This document shows, one piece after another, positions 1 through 7,122 of a DNA stretch of 26,395 nt. Source of the DNA: JAPUIN01 sp041580375 (GTDB lineage Bacteria; Acidobacteriota; Polarisedimenticolia; Gp22-AA2); NCBI GenBank assembly GCA_041580375.1, contig JBFGDZ010000026.1, positions 1 through 26,395 of the forward strand. The letters are read 5' to 3'. Numbering within the stretch: the first letter of the stretch is position 1; each line of letters opens with the position of its first letter. A program made the position numbers and the translations under genes. The notes under the pieces are model-generated. The model had not been told where the DNA came from, made no database searches, and saw nothing but the letters and a program-made list of their open reading frames with translations.

Positions 1-932
1 ACGACCGCTTCGGGCACCAGGGCGTGGGGGGGTTCGGGGCCGAGGGGTTCGGGGGATTCAACTCCGAGGTCTTCGCGGACCTCGAGGACGTTCTGGGGAG
101 CTTTTTCGGGTTCTCCATGGGCGACGTCTTCGGGGGCGGGGGGCGCCGGACCCGCGGCGGGTCCCGCCGGGGAGCGGATCTCCGCTACGACCTCGAGATC
201 GACTTCCTGGAGGCGGCGCGCGGGATCGAGAAGGAGCTCGAGGTCCCGAGGCTCGAGGCCTGCGGAACCTGCCGCGGCACCGGCTCGCGCAGCGGCGCTC
301 GCGCGACCTGCTCGGCCTGCGGAGGCCGCGGCCAGACCGTGCATCGCCAGGGGTTCTTCGCGCTCAGCCGGACGTGCGGTGCGTGCGGGGGAACCGGGCA
401 GATCCTCAAGGATCCCTGCGCGGACTGCGCCGGCGAGGGACGCCGCCGGAAGGTGCGGCGGATCACGGTCAAGATCCCCGCGGGCGTCGACACGGGCATG
501 CGCCTCCGGGTGCCCGGCGAGGGGGAGGGCGGCCTGCGCGGGGGTCGCGCCGGCGATCTCTACGTCGTCATCGGGGTGCGCGAGCATCCGAGGTTCCAGC
601 GCGAGGGGCCGCACCTGCGGATCGCGCAGCCGATCACCATCTCCCAGGCCGTCCTCGGGACGGATCTCGAGATCCCCCTCCTGGATGGGTCGTCGCGTCT
701 GAACATCCCCCCGGGAACTCGCAGCGGCACGACATTCCGCATCCGTGGCAAGGGCCTCGCGCGGCCCAACGGGGGTCCGCCGGGCGATCTGTACGTCACC
801 GCCGAGGTCCACATACCGGCCCGGCTCACGAAGAAGCAACGCGAGTTGTTCGAGAGGCTCGCGGAGGTGGAGCCGCCCGCGGACGCTCCGCCGAAAGACA
901 TCTTCGGCCGCGTTCGGGACATCTTCAGTTGA
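1..932 (+). CDS. dnaJ: Chaperone protein DnaJ (Hsp40, class I), 5'-truncated
   Basis: Co-chaperone that delivers unfolded clients to DnaK and stimulates its ATPase in the cytoplasm. The window opens inside the gene. The first complete codon is at 3, and the visible start (DRFGHQG) is the end of the J domain, so the HPD motif lies upstream, outside the window. A Gly/Phe-rich linker follows to about 165. Four CxxCxGxG zinc-binding repeats then begin at 261, 309 (CSACGGRG), 375 (CGACGGTG) and 417 (CADCAGEG); all eight cysteines are present. The two C-terminal substrate-binding barrels and the dimerisation tail run from about 430 to the stop at 930-932. With G/F region and zinc finger both intact it is class I DnaJ, not CbpA. 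prmA follows after 44 bp, a common arrangement downstream of dnaK-dnaJ. Confidence 0.96.
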   Translation, partial: DRFGHQGVGGFGAEGFGGFNSEVFADLEDVLGSFFGFSMGDVFGGGGRRTRGGSRRGADLRYDLEIDFLEAARGIEKELEVPRLEACGTCRGTGSRSGARATCSACGGRGQTVHRQGFFALSRTCGACGGTGQILKDPCADCAGEGRRRKVRRITVKIPAGVDTGMRLRVPGEGEGGLRGGRAGDLYVVIGVREHPRFQREGPHLRIAQPITISQAVLGTDLEIPLLDGSSRLNIPPGTRSGTTFRIRGKGLARPNGGPPGDLYVTAEVHIPARLTKKQRELFERLAEVEPPADAPPKDIFGRVRDIFS

Positions 933-933
933 G

Positions 934-975
934 CCGGACGGCGTCCGGGCGCGCGCACCGGCGGCGCGCGCGCCC
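934..975 (+). promoter_or_regulatory. GC-only hairpins filling the dnaJ-prmA spacer
   Basis: Two inverted repeats occupy nearly the whole spacer. CCGGACG (934-940) and CGTCCGG (942-948) are separated by one base. A perfect 10-bp all-GC stem is formed by 947-956 and 966-975, with a 9-nt loop. The second stem ends one base before the prmA ATG at 977, and no Shine-Dalgarno sequence is visible. The structure is seen directly; a role in attenuation, termination or translational coupling is inference. There is no U-tract. Confidence 0.45.
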
Positions 976-976
976 G

Positions 977-1864
977 ATGTCGGGGTCCCCGCGCTACCTC
1001 CGTGTGATTCTGCGAGTCCCGCCGGAGCGCGAGGAGGACGCGGTCGCGGTCTGCTGGGACTCCGGCTCCCTGGGCGCGACGGCGGAGCCGATCGCGGGCG
1101 GGCGGCGGGTCGCGCTGACCGCCTACTTCCCGTTCACCCCGGCAGGCGGCACCGTCGCCCGCCGGCTGTCGGCGGCTCTGCAATGCGCCGGAATCGCCGT
1201 CGATCCCGCCTCGCTGCGGCCCGCCCTCATGGCGTCGGCGGACTGGGTCGAGGCGTGGCAGCGATCCCTCCGTCCGACGCGGGTGGGCCGTCGTTTCCTC
1301 ATCATTCCCGAGGGGTGCGCCGCCCCTCCGTCCCGCGGGCGGATTCCGCTGCATGTACGGCTGGGCCAGGCGTTCGGAACGGGGGAGCATGCGACTACCC
1401 GCATGGCGCTGCGGCTGATGGAGAGGGTGGCGATGCCCCGCACACGGGTGATCGACCTCGGCACCGGCAGCGGGATCCTCGCGATGGCCGCGCGCCGGCT
1501 CGGTGCCGCGGCGGTGGTCGCCGTCGATCACGATCCGGCCGCGCTGCGGGTGGCGAGGGCGAATCTCGAAGACAACGGCCTCGGGGGCCGCGTCGTCCTC
1601 CGGAAGGCCGACGCCTCCCGTGCCCTCAGGGGCGGACGCTTCGACGTCGCGGTGGTCAACATCGGCACGACGTCCATCGAGCGCATGCTGCCCGGGATCT
1701 CGGCGGCCCTGCGGCCCGGCGGCAGGGCGATCCTGACGGGGCTCCTCGTGGAGGACGAAGAACGGATCCTGAGCGCGGCCGGCCGGACCGGGCTGCGCCC
1801 GCGCGGGCGCCTGAGAAGCGGGCCCTGGTCCGCCCTCGTCGTCGGCAGAGCGGCTCCGTCGTGA
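977..1864 (+). CDS. prmA: Ribosomal protein L11 methyltransferase PrmA
   Basis: SAM-dependent enzyme that trimethylates ribosomal protein uL11. The 295-residue product has the family layout: an N-terminal substrate-recognition domain (about 1-115), a linker, then a Rossmann methyltransferase fold. The family signature GQAFGTGEHATT is at 130-141, and SAM motif I (IDLGTGSG) is at 159-166. The usual post-motif Asn is N228, but its context is NIGT rather than the common NILA. ATG 977 is chosen because the following YLRVILRVPPE aligns with the normal N-terminus; the open frame extends upstream only as a shadow of dnaJ. Cotranscription with dnaJ is likely because no promoter is visible in the 44-bp gap. 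The altered NIGT leaves a little room for a related methyltransferase, but GTGxHxTT favours PrmA. Confidence 0.9.
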   Translation: MSGSPRYLRVILRVPPEREEDAVAVCWDSGSLGATAEPIAGGRRVALTAYFPFTPAGGTVARRLSAALQCAGIAVDPASLRPALMASADWVEAWQRSLRPTRVGRRFLIIPEGCAAPPSRGRIPLHVRLGQAFGTGEHATTRMALRLMERVAMPRTRVIDLGTGSGILAMAARRLGAAAVVAVDHDPAALRVARANLEDNGLGGRVVLRKADASRALRGGRFDVAVVNIGTTSIERMLPGISAALRPGGRAILTGLLVEDEERILSAAGRTGLRPRGRLRSGPWSALVVGRAAPS

Positions 1865-1902
1865 TCGCCGCGAGGCGTCAGGGGGGCTGCCGCCGCGACG
1901 TC

Positions 1903-1931
1903 TTGATCGCGACGCGGGCCTGCCCTATACT
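1903..1931 (+). promoter_or_regulatory. Sigma70-type promoter of ilvE
   Basis: TTGATC (1903-1908) and TATACT (1926-1931) are separated by exactly 17 bp. The expected start point is near 1938, giving a leader of about 54 nt to the ilvE ATG. The site lies in the 127-bp gap after prmA, an AT-richer patch in very GC-rich DNA. Start point and activity are inferred from consensus only. Confidence 0.7.
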
Positions 1932-1991
1932 CGCCCGGCTCGCTGCTGGTCGCACGCGTTCTTGACGATCCAATCCATCCGGGGGAGAGGC

Positions 1992-2912
1992 ATGTCCCTC
2001 AACAAGACGGACTCGATCTGGATGAATGGCCGCCAGGTGCCCTGGGACGAGGCCAGAATCCACGTTCTGTCCCACGTCATCCACTACGGGTCCTGCATTT
2101 TCGAGGGGATCCGGTGCTACAAGACCCCGCGAGGGCCGGCGATCTTCCGGTTGCGCGAGCACGTCGCCCGGCTGTTCGACGGCTGTGCCATCTACCGGAT
2201 GAAGGTGCCGTACGGACGAGAGGCGATCGAGCAGGCGATCCTCGAGACGGTGCGGGTCAATCGCATGGAGGCGTGCTACATCCGCCCGATCGTGTACCGC
2301 GGGTACGGATCGATGGGCGTGGATCCCGCCCCCTGTCCCGTGGACGTGGCCATCGGCGTCTGGCCGTGGGGCGCCTATCTGGGCAAGGACGCCGCGGACA
2401 AGGGCGTCGACGTGATGGTCTCCTCGTGGCGCAGGTTCGCCGCGGATACGCTCCCCGCGATGGCGAAGGCGAGCGCCAACTACATGAACTCGCAGCTGAT
2501 CAAGATGGAGGCAACCGCCAACGGATACGCGGAGGGCATCGCCCTGGACGCGGCCGGGTTCGTCAGCGAGGGAAGCGGGGAGAACATCTTCGTGGTGCGA
2601 GGGGGGATGATCCACACGCCCCCGATGGCATCCTCCATTCTGCCCGGCATCACGAGGGGCTCCATCATGCAGCTCGCCGCGGATGACGGGATGCGGGTCC
2701 AGGAGGCCCCGATCCCCCGCGAGATGCTGTACATCGCGGACGAGGTGTTCTTCGTCGGCACCGCCACCGAGGTCACGCCCGTGCGGAGCATCGATCGGGT
2801 ACCCATCGGATCGGGAGCGCGCGGTGAGATCACGGGCCGGCTGCAGGCCGAGTTCAACGCCCTGATCCGGGGCGAACAGCCGGATCGCCACGGCTGGCTG
2901 ACGCACGTCTGA
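1992..2912 (+). CDS. ilvE: Branched-chain amino acid aminotransferase
   Basis: PLP-dependent fold-type IV transaminase that interconverts Leu, Ile and Val with their 2-oxo acids, the last step of branched-chain synthesis. The 306-residue length is standard for IlvE. The PLP lysine is K159 (MAKASANY), matching the family position. Other class IV landmarks are HYGSCIFEGIRCY (31-43), the YIRPIVYRGYG strand (96-106), EGIALDAAGFVSEGSGENIF, and the late FVGTATEVTPV motif. ATG 1992 is preferred over the in-frame TTG at 1962 because GGGGGAGAGG (1981-1990) is a good ribosome binding site and the product then starts like other IlvE proteins. It has its own promoter, and GC hairpins follow, so it is probably monocistronic. 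D-amino acid transaminase and aminodeoxychorismate lyase are relatives, but the length and EGIR motif favour IlvE. Confidence 0.95.
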   Translation: MSLNKTDSIWMNGRQVPWDEARIHVLSHVIHYGSCIFEGIRCYKTPRGPAIFRLREHVARLFDGCAIYRMKVPYGREAIEQAILETVRVNRMEACYIRPIVYRGYGSMGVDPAPCPVDVAIGVWPWGAYLGKDAADKGVDVMVSSWRRFAADTLPAMAKASANYMNSQLIKMEATANGYAEGIALDAAGFVSEGSGENIFVVRGGMIHTPPMASSILPGITRGSIMQLAADDGMRVQEAPIPREMLYIADEVFFVGTATEVTPVRSIDRVPIGSGARGEITGRLQAEFNALIRGEQPDRHGWLTHV

Positions 2913-2921
2913 CGGACAACA

Positions 2922-3008
2922 GGGGCGGCGTGTCGCGGAATCTCGATCCCCGGCCCCGCCGCCCCGGACGGAGCCCCGCGTCCGGAACCGCCCCCGGGAA
3001 GACCCGGG
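2922..3008 (+). terminator. Tandem GC hairpins after ilvE (terminator candidate)
   Basis: Three hairpins follow one another in the ilvE-pilT gap. The first pairs 2922-2930 with 2957-2965 (9 bp, long loop). The second pairs CCGGACG 2964-2970 with CGTCCGG 2979-2985 (8-nt loop). The third pairs CCCGGG 2993-2998 with 3003-3008 (AAGA tetraloop). None is followed by a run of T, so this is not a classic intrinsic terminator. Position between an isolated gene and a new promoter is the main argument. Confidence 0.4.
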
Positions 3009-3021
3009 CCCGCCCCCTTGC

Positions 3022-3050
3022 TTGACCCGATCCCCTCCGGACCCTAGATT
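3022..3050 (+). promoter_or_regulatory. Sigma70-type promoter of pilT
   Basis: TTGACC (3022-3027) is followed after exactly 17 bp by TAGATT (3045-3050). The predicted start is near 3057, leaving about 39 nt to the pilT GTG at 3096. The -35 element matches 5 of 6 consensus bases and the -10 element 4 of 6. Confidence 0.65.
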
Positions 3051-3095
3051 CAGGGTGCGCTCACTAGGCCCGCGCGCCTCGTGGAGGACCGGTCC

Positions 3096-4301
3096 GTGCA
3101 CATCAACGATCTGCTGAAGATCGCGACCGATCGGAAGGCGTCCGACCTTCACCTGAAGGTCGGCAGCCATCCCGTCATCCGCGTCAACGGCCGTCTGTCG
3201 CCCCTCTCCGAGCTGAACCGGATGTCGCAGGAGGACACCATCGCGATGGCGTTCAGCATCATGAGCGGGCGCCAGAAGCAGAAATTCAAGGATCACTTCG
3301 AGATCGACCTGGCCTATTCGGTCCCCGGGCTGGGGCGCTTCCGCGTCAACATCTTCCAGCAGCGCGGCACCGTGGGGCTCGTGCTGCGCGTGATCCCGGC
3401 GAAGATCCTCACCGTCGACGATCTGCTCCTGCCCCCCGTGCTCAAGACCATCTCCGACGAGCGCCGGGGGCTGATCCTGGTGACCGGAACGACCGGCTCG
3501 GGTAAATCGACGACGCTGGCCGCCGTGATCGACTACATCAACACGCAACGAACCGAGCACATCATGACGATCGAGGATCCGATCGAGTTTCTCCACCGCG
3601 ACAAGAAGAGTCTCGTGAACCAGCGCGAGGTGGAGGTCGACACGAAATCGTTCGCGACGGCGCTGCGATCCGCCCTGCGCCAGGATCCGGACGTGATTCT
3701 GGTCGGTGAGATGCGCGACTACGAGACCATCGAGACGGCGCTGACGGCGGCCGAGACCGGACACCTCGTCCTGTCGACCCTGCACACGCTGGACGCCACC
3801 GAGACCGTCACCCGGATCATCTCGGTCTTTCCTCCCCACCAGCAGAAGCAGATCCGGCTGCAGTTGGCCAGCGTGCTGCGCGCCGTCGTCTCGATGCGCC
3901 TGCTGCCCCGGGGCGACGGGGCCGGCCGCGTTCCGGCGGTCGAGGTGCTGCGCGCCACGAACTTCATCCGGGATTGCATCGAGAACAAGGACAAGACCAA
4001 GCTCATCCACGACGCGATCGCACAGGGCACCTCCCAGTACGGGATGCAGACCTTCGACCAGTCGATCTACAGCCTGTACCGCAAGGACCTCATCACCATG
4101 GAGGAGGCCCTGCGCCGCGCGACCAACCCGGACGAGTTCAAGCTGCGGCTCCAGGGGATCGAGTCGACGGCGGAGGTGGCGCAGCGCGAGATGGAGAGCA
4201 CCCTCAAGACCGGTTTCGAGGACGCGGCCGCCGGCCAGGGCGGCGGCTCGGTCTTCGATCTCTCCCGCGCCCATGGCGCCGGCGGTCCGCGCAAGAAGTA
4301 G
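3096..4301 (+). CDS. pilT: Type IV pilus retraction ATPase PilT
   Basis: Hexameric cytoplasmic ATPase that depolymerises type IV pili and powers twitching motility. The N-terminal PAS-like domain begins with the family hallmark HINDLLKIATDRKASDLHLKVG. The RecA-like core has Walker A GTTGSGKST (131-139), an Asp box (MTIEDPIEFLH), Walker B (DPDVILVGEMRD) and a His box (GHLVLSTLHT). The region VPAVEVLRATNFIRDCIENKDKTK corresponds to the AIRNLIRE retraction motif. GTG 3096 is chosen over GTG 3081 because GGAGG at 3083-3087 sits 8 nt upstream and the product then starts MHINDLL, as in other PilTs. At 401 residues it is longer than many PilTs, with a Gly-rich tail of about 45 residues. No pilB, pilC or pilU is adjacent. 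PilU is the main alternative, but the overall match favours PilT. Confidence 0.94.
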   Translation: MHINDLLKIATDRKASDLHLKVGSHPVIRVNGRLSPLSELNRMSQEDTIAMAFSIMSGRQKQKFKDHFEIDLAYSVPGLGRFRVNIFQQRGTVGLVLRVIPAKILTVDDLLLPPVLKTISDERRGLILVTGTTGSGKSTTLAAVIDYINTQRTEHIMTIEDPIEFLHRDKKSLVNQREVEVDTKSFATALRSALRQDPDVILVGEMRDYETIETALTAAETGHLVLSTLHTLDATETVTRIISVFPPHQQKQIRLQLASVLRAVVSMRLLPRGDGAGRVPAVEVLRATNFIRDCIENKDKTKLIHDAIAQGTSQYGMQTFDQSIYSLYRKDLITMEEALRRATNPDEFKLRLQGIESTAEVAQREMESTLKTGFEDAAAGQGGGSVFDLSRAHGAGGPRKK

Positions 4302-4306
4302 CGGCA

Positions 4307-4339
4307 CGACGGCGACAGACGACGTCCTGGCGGCCGTCG
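4307..4339 (+). terminator. Possible pilT terminator hairpin
   Basis: CGACGGC (4307-4313) can pair with GCCGTCG (4333-4339) around a 19-nt loop, starting 5 bases after the pilT stop. There is no T-run after it. The 133-bp pilT-alaS gap otherwise holds only the alaS promoter. Weak candidate. Confidence 0.3.
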
Positions 4340-4384
4340 CGGCGCGCGTCCGGCCGGGCCCATCCCCGACCCTCCAGCCCCAGC

Positions 4385-4412
4385 GTGAGACGTCCCGCCG
4401 GCGGGTTATAAT
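4385..4412 (+). promoter_or_regulatory. alaS promoter with perfect TATAAT and a spacer palindrome
   Basis: TATAAT (4407-4412) is a perfect -10 element; GTGAGA (4385-4390) at 16 bp spacing is a 4-of-6 match to the -35 element. Between them lies a perfect 12-bp palindrome, CCCGCCGGCGGG (4394-4405), one base from the -10 box. The predicted start near 4419 leaves a leader of only about 16 nt to ATG 4435. In E. coli, AlaRS represses its own gene by binding a palindrome near the start site; the palindrome here could be an operator, which is inference. Confidence 0.65.
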
Positions 4413-4434
4413 GACGCCTTTTCGGGAACGGATC

Positions 4435-7122
4435 ATGAAGCGCAAAGCCAGGACCGGACAGGAGATTCGCGGCGCGTTTCTGGACTATTTCGGCCGGCGC
4501 GGCCACCAGATCGTCCCGTCGTCGTCCCTCATCCCGGCGGGGGATCCCACGCTGCTGTTCACCAACGCCGGGATGAACCCGTTCAAGGACGCGTTCCTCG
4601 GGACGGAGAGCCGGCCGTACGCGCGCGCGGCGACCTCGCAGAAGTGCATGCGCGTGTCCGGGAAGCACAACGATCTGGAGCAGGTCGGCCGCACGCCCCG
4701 CCACCACACGTTCTTCGAGATGCTCGGCAATTTCTCCTTCGGCGACTACTTCAAGCAGGAGGCGATCGCCTTCGCGTGGGAGCTGCTGACGAAGGTCTAC
4801 GGCCTCCCACCGGACCGTCTGTGGGCGACGGTCTTTCACGAGGACGAGGAGGCGCACGGGTTCTGGCGCAAGGACGTGAAGCTCCCCGCGTCGCGGATCG
4901 CCCGCCTCGGCGAGAAGGACAATTTCTGGTCGATGGGCGAGACGGGGCCGTGCGGTCCCTGCTCGGAGATCCACATCGATCGCGGCCCGAAGAGCGGGTG
5001 CGGGCGCGAGGACTGCAACCCGGGACACGATTGCGGTCGCTTCATGGAGCTGTGGAATCTCGTCTTCATGCAGTTCGATCGGAAGGGGGACGGGCGGCTC
5101 GAGCCACTGAAGCGCAGGGGCGTGGACACGGGGATGGGCCTCGAGCGGATCGCGTCGGTCATCCAGGGCGTCGAGAGCAATTACGAGACCGACCTGCTGC
5201 GGCCGATCATCGAGGCGGCGGCCGAACTGGCGGCGCGCGTCGGCCCGGGTGACGATGCCGTCGAGCCCGCCGAGCGGGAGGTGGCGCTGCAGGTGATCGC
5301 CGATCACGCGCGGGCGATGACGTTCCTCATCTCCGATGGCGTCGTTCCCGGAAACGACGGACGCGGATACGTCCTGCGGCGAATCATGAGGCGCGCGATC
5401 CGCTTCGGGCGGGTGCTCGGCGTCGAGACGCCCTTTCTGTGTGAGCTGAGCGGCCCGGTGATCGACGTCATGAAGGGCGCGTACGCCGATCTGGAGGCGC
5501 ATCGCGAGCTCATCGCCGGGATGGCGCGCCGCGAGGAGGAGCGGTTCGCCGAGACGCTGGCCGTCGGCCTGGCCCGCGTGGAGGATCTGGCGAGGGATCT
5601 GAAGAAGGAGGGGCGATCGGTCGTGCCCGGCCCGGAGGCCTTCAAGCTCTACGACACCTTCGGGCTGCCGCTGGATCTGATGCGCGACGTGGCCCAGGCC
5701 CGCGGGATGACGATCGACGAGGGCGGATTCGAGGAGGCGATGCAGGAGCAGCGCGAGCGATCGCGGCGCGGCATGAAGGAGGTCGGCCCCGCGGTGAGCG
5801 GCGTGGTCGACCGCCTGCCGGTGCGGCGGATCGACTTCCGCGGTTACGAGGAGACGCGGATCGAGGACGCGCGCGTGATCGCGCTGCTCCGGGAGGACCG
5901 GCTGGTCGAGCGGCTGGAGCGCGGCCAGGAGGGGCAGGCCCTGCTCGATCGAACCCCGTTCTACGCCGAGGCCGGAGGGCAGATCGGGGACTCCGGATTC
6001 CTGACGGCCGCGACCGGCGTGGCCGAGGTCCGGGACACGCAGGCGCCGATCCCGTCCCTGAACCTTCACGCCGTCCGTGTCCGGGAGGGGAGCCTGCGCA
6101 CGGGCGATCCCGTCGTGGCCGAGGTGGACCGCGCCCGGCGGCTGGCGATCATGCGCAGTCACGACTCGACGCACCTCGTCCACGCGGCGCTGCGCGACGT
6201 CGTCGGGACGCACGTCAAGCAGGCCGGCTCGCTCGTCGGGGCCGACCGGTTCCGTTTCGATTTCAGCCACTACGCGCCCCTGTCGGACGAGATCCTGAGG
6301 CAGGTGGAGGACGACGTGAACGACGTCATCCGCCAGGATCTCCCGATCCGCGCGAGCGTGATGCCGCTGGACGAGGCCCTGAGGCGCGGCGCTCTGGCCT
6401 TCTTCGGCGACAAGTACGGCGACACGGTCCGCGTGATCGAGATCCCCGGCTACAGCATGGAGCTGTGCGGGGGGACGCACGCCTCCAGCACGGGCTCGAT
6501 CGGCCTCCTCAAACTGGCGCAGGAGCGCGGGATCGCGGCGGGCGTCCGCCGCGTCGAGGCGCTGGCCGGCGAGGCGGCGCTTGGAGAGCTGCGCGAGGAT
6601 CGCCGCGTCGTGGAAGGGCTGCAGTCCGTCTTCAACGTCGATCGGGCGCGGCTGAGGGATACGCTCGGCGCTCTGCTCGATCAGAATCGCACTCTCAAGC
6701 GCGAGATCGAGCGCCTGAAGATCAGCATGGCGGCCGGCGGATCCGCGGGCTCGCAGGAGGAGGTGCGCACGATCGCGGGCGTGAAGGTCATGGTGCGCGG
6801 ACCCCAGGAGGGGCTCGAGAAGGGCGCCTTGCGCGCGCTCGTGGATCGAAGCCGCGAGCGCCTCCCGTCGGGCGTCATCGTTCAGTGGGGTCTCAGGGAG
6901 GGGCGCGCCACGGTGACCACGTCGGTGAGCCGCGATCTCATCCCGCCTCTCGACGCGGGGGAGATCGTCCGCCAGCTGGCGGCGCTCATCGACGGGCGCG
7001 GCGGCGGCAAGCCGGATCTCGCCGAGGCGGGCGGCCGCAAGACCGGCGATTTGGACGCCGCGCGCGATCGGACGTTCGAGATCCTCGAGGGCACGATCCG
7101 CCGATCGGGAGTCGGCCGGTGA
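4435..7122 (+). CDS. alaS: Alanine--tRNA ligase
   Basis: Class II synthetase that charges tRNA-Ala and edits mischarged Ser and Gly. The 895-residue product has all standard modules. The catalytic domain (about 1-440) includes FTNAGMNPFKDAFLG and the RHHTFFEMLGNFSFGDYFK stretch. The editing domain has zinc ligands HDSTH (H576, H580) and CGGTH (C678, H682). A helical linker and the C-Ala/DHHA1 domain end in GGGKPDLAEAGG. A Cys/His-rich insert beginning at C189 (GCGREDCNPGHDC) resembles the extra zinc knuckle of some bacterial AlaRSs. ATG 4435 is chosen because the upstream in-frame ATG at 4411 lies inside the TATAAT box and could not be on the transcript from that promoter; MKRKARTGQEIRGAFLDYF is also a normal AlaRS start. 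The stop overlaps the next gene's GTG (GTGA). Confidence 0.97.
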   Translation: MKRKARTGQEIRGAFLDYFGRRGHQIVPSSSLIPAGDPTLLFTNAGMNPFKDAFLGTESRPYARAATSQKCMRVSGKHNDLEQVGRTPRHHTFFEMLGNFSFGDYFKQEAIAFAWELLTKVYGLPPDRLWATVFHEDEEAHGFWRKDVKLPASRIARLGEKDNFWSMGETGPCGPCSEIHIDRGPKSGCGREDCNPGHDCGRFMELWNLVFMQFDRKGDGRLEPLKRRGVDTGMGLERIASVIQGVESNYETDLLRPIIEAAAELAARVGPGDDAVEPAEREVALQVIADHARAMTFLISDGVVPGNDGRGYVLRRIMRRAIRFGRVLGVETPFLCELSGPVIDVMKGAYADLEAHRELIAGMARREEERFAETLAVGLARVEDLARDLKKEGRSVVPGPEAFKLYDTFGLPLDLMRDVAQARGMTIDEGGFEEAMQEQRERSRRGMKEVGPAVSGVVDRLPVRRIDFRGYEETRIEDARVIALLREDRLVERLERGQEGQALLDRTPFYAEAGGQIGDSGFLTAATGVAEVRDTQAPIPSLNLHAVRVREGSLRTGDPVVAEVDRARRLAIMRSHDSTHLVHAALRDVVGTHVKQAGSLVGADRFRFDFSHYAPLSDEILRQVEDDVNDVIRQDLPIRASVMPLDEALRRGALAFFGDKYGDTVRVIEIPGYSMELCGGTHASSTGSIGLLKLAQERGIAAGVRRVEALAGEAALGELREDRRVVEGLQSVFNVDRARLRDTLGALLDQNRTLKREIERLKISMAAGGSAGSQEEVRTIAGVKVMVRGPQEGLEKGALRALVDRSRERLPSGVIVQWGLREGRATVTTSVSRDLIPPLDAGEIVRQLAALIDGRGGGKPDLAEAGGRKTGDLDAARDRTFEILEGTIRRSGVGR

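Noticed and set aside
374..976. Upstream in-frame extension of prmA through dnaJ
   Set aside because: The extension is an out-of-frame shadow of the dnaJ zinc finger and C-terminal region; PrmA homology begins at ATG 977.
1962..1991. Upstream TTG start for ilvE
   Set aside because: It has no ribosome binding site; ATG 1992 has a strong one and matches the family N-terminus.
1878..4445. 855-codon open reading frame on the - strand across ilvE, pilT and the gap between them
   Set aside because: It lies antisense to two clear genes. Its product is low-complexity Arg/Asp/Gly/Leu/His-rich sequence typical of shadow frames in high-GC DNA, with no recognisable motif.
4204..6480. 758-codon open reading frame on the - strand antisense to alaS
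   Set aside because: Same composition artefact; alaS on the + strand has full domain and catalytic-site support.
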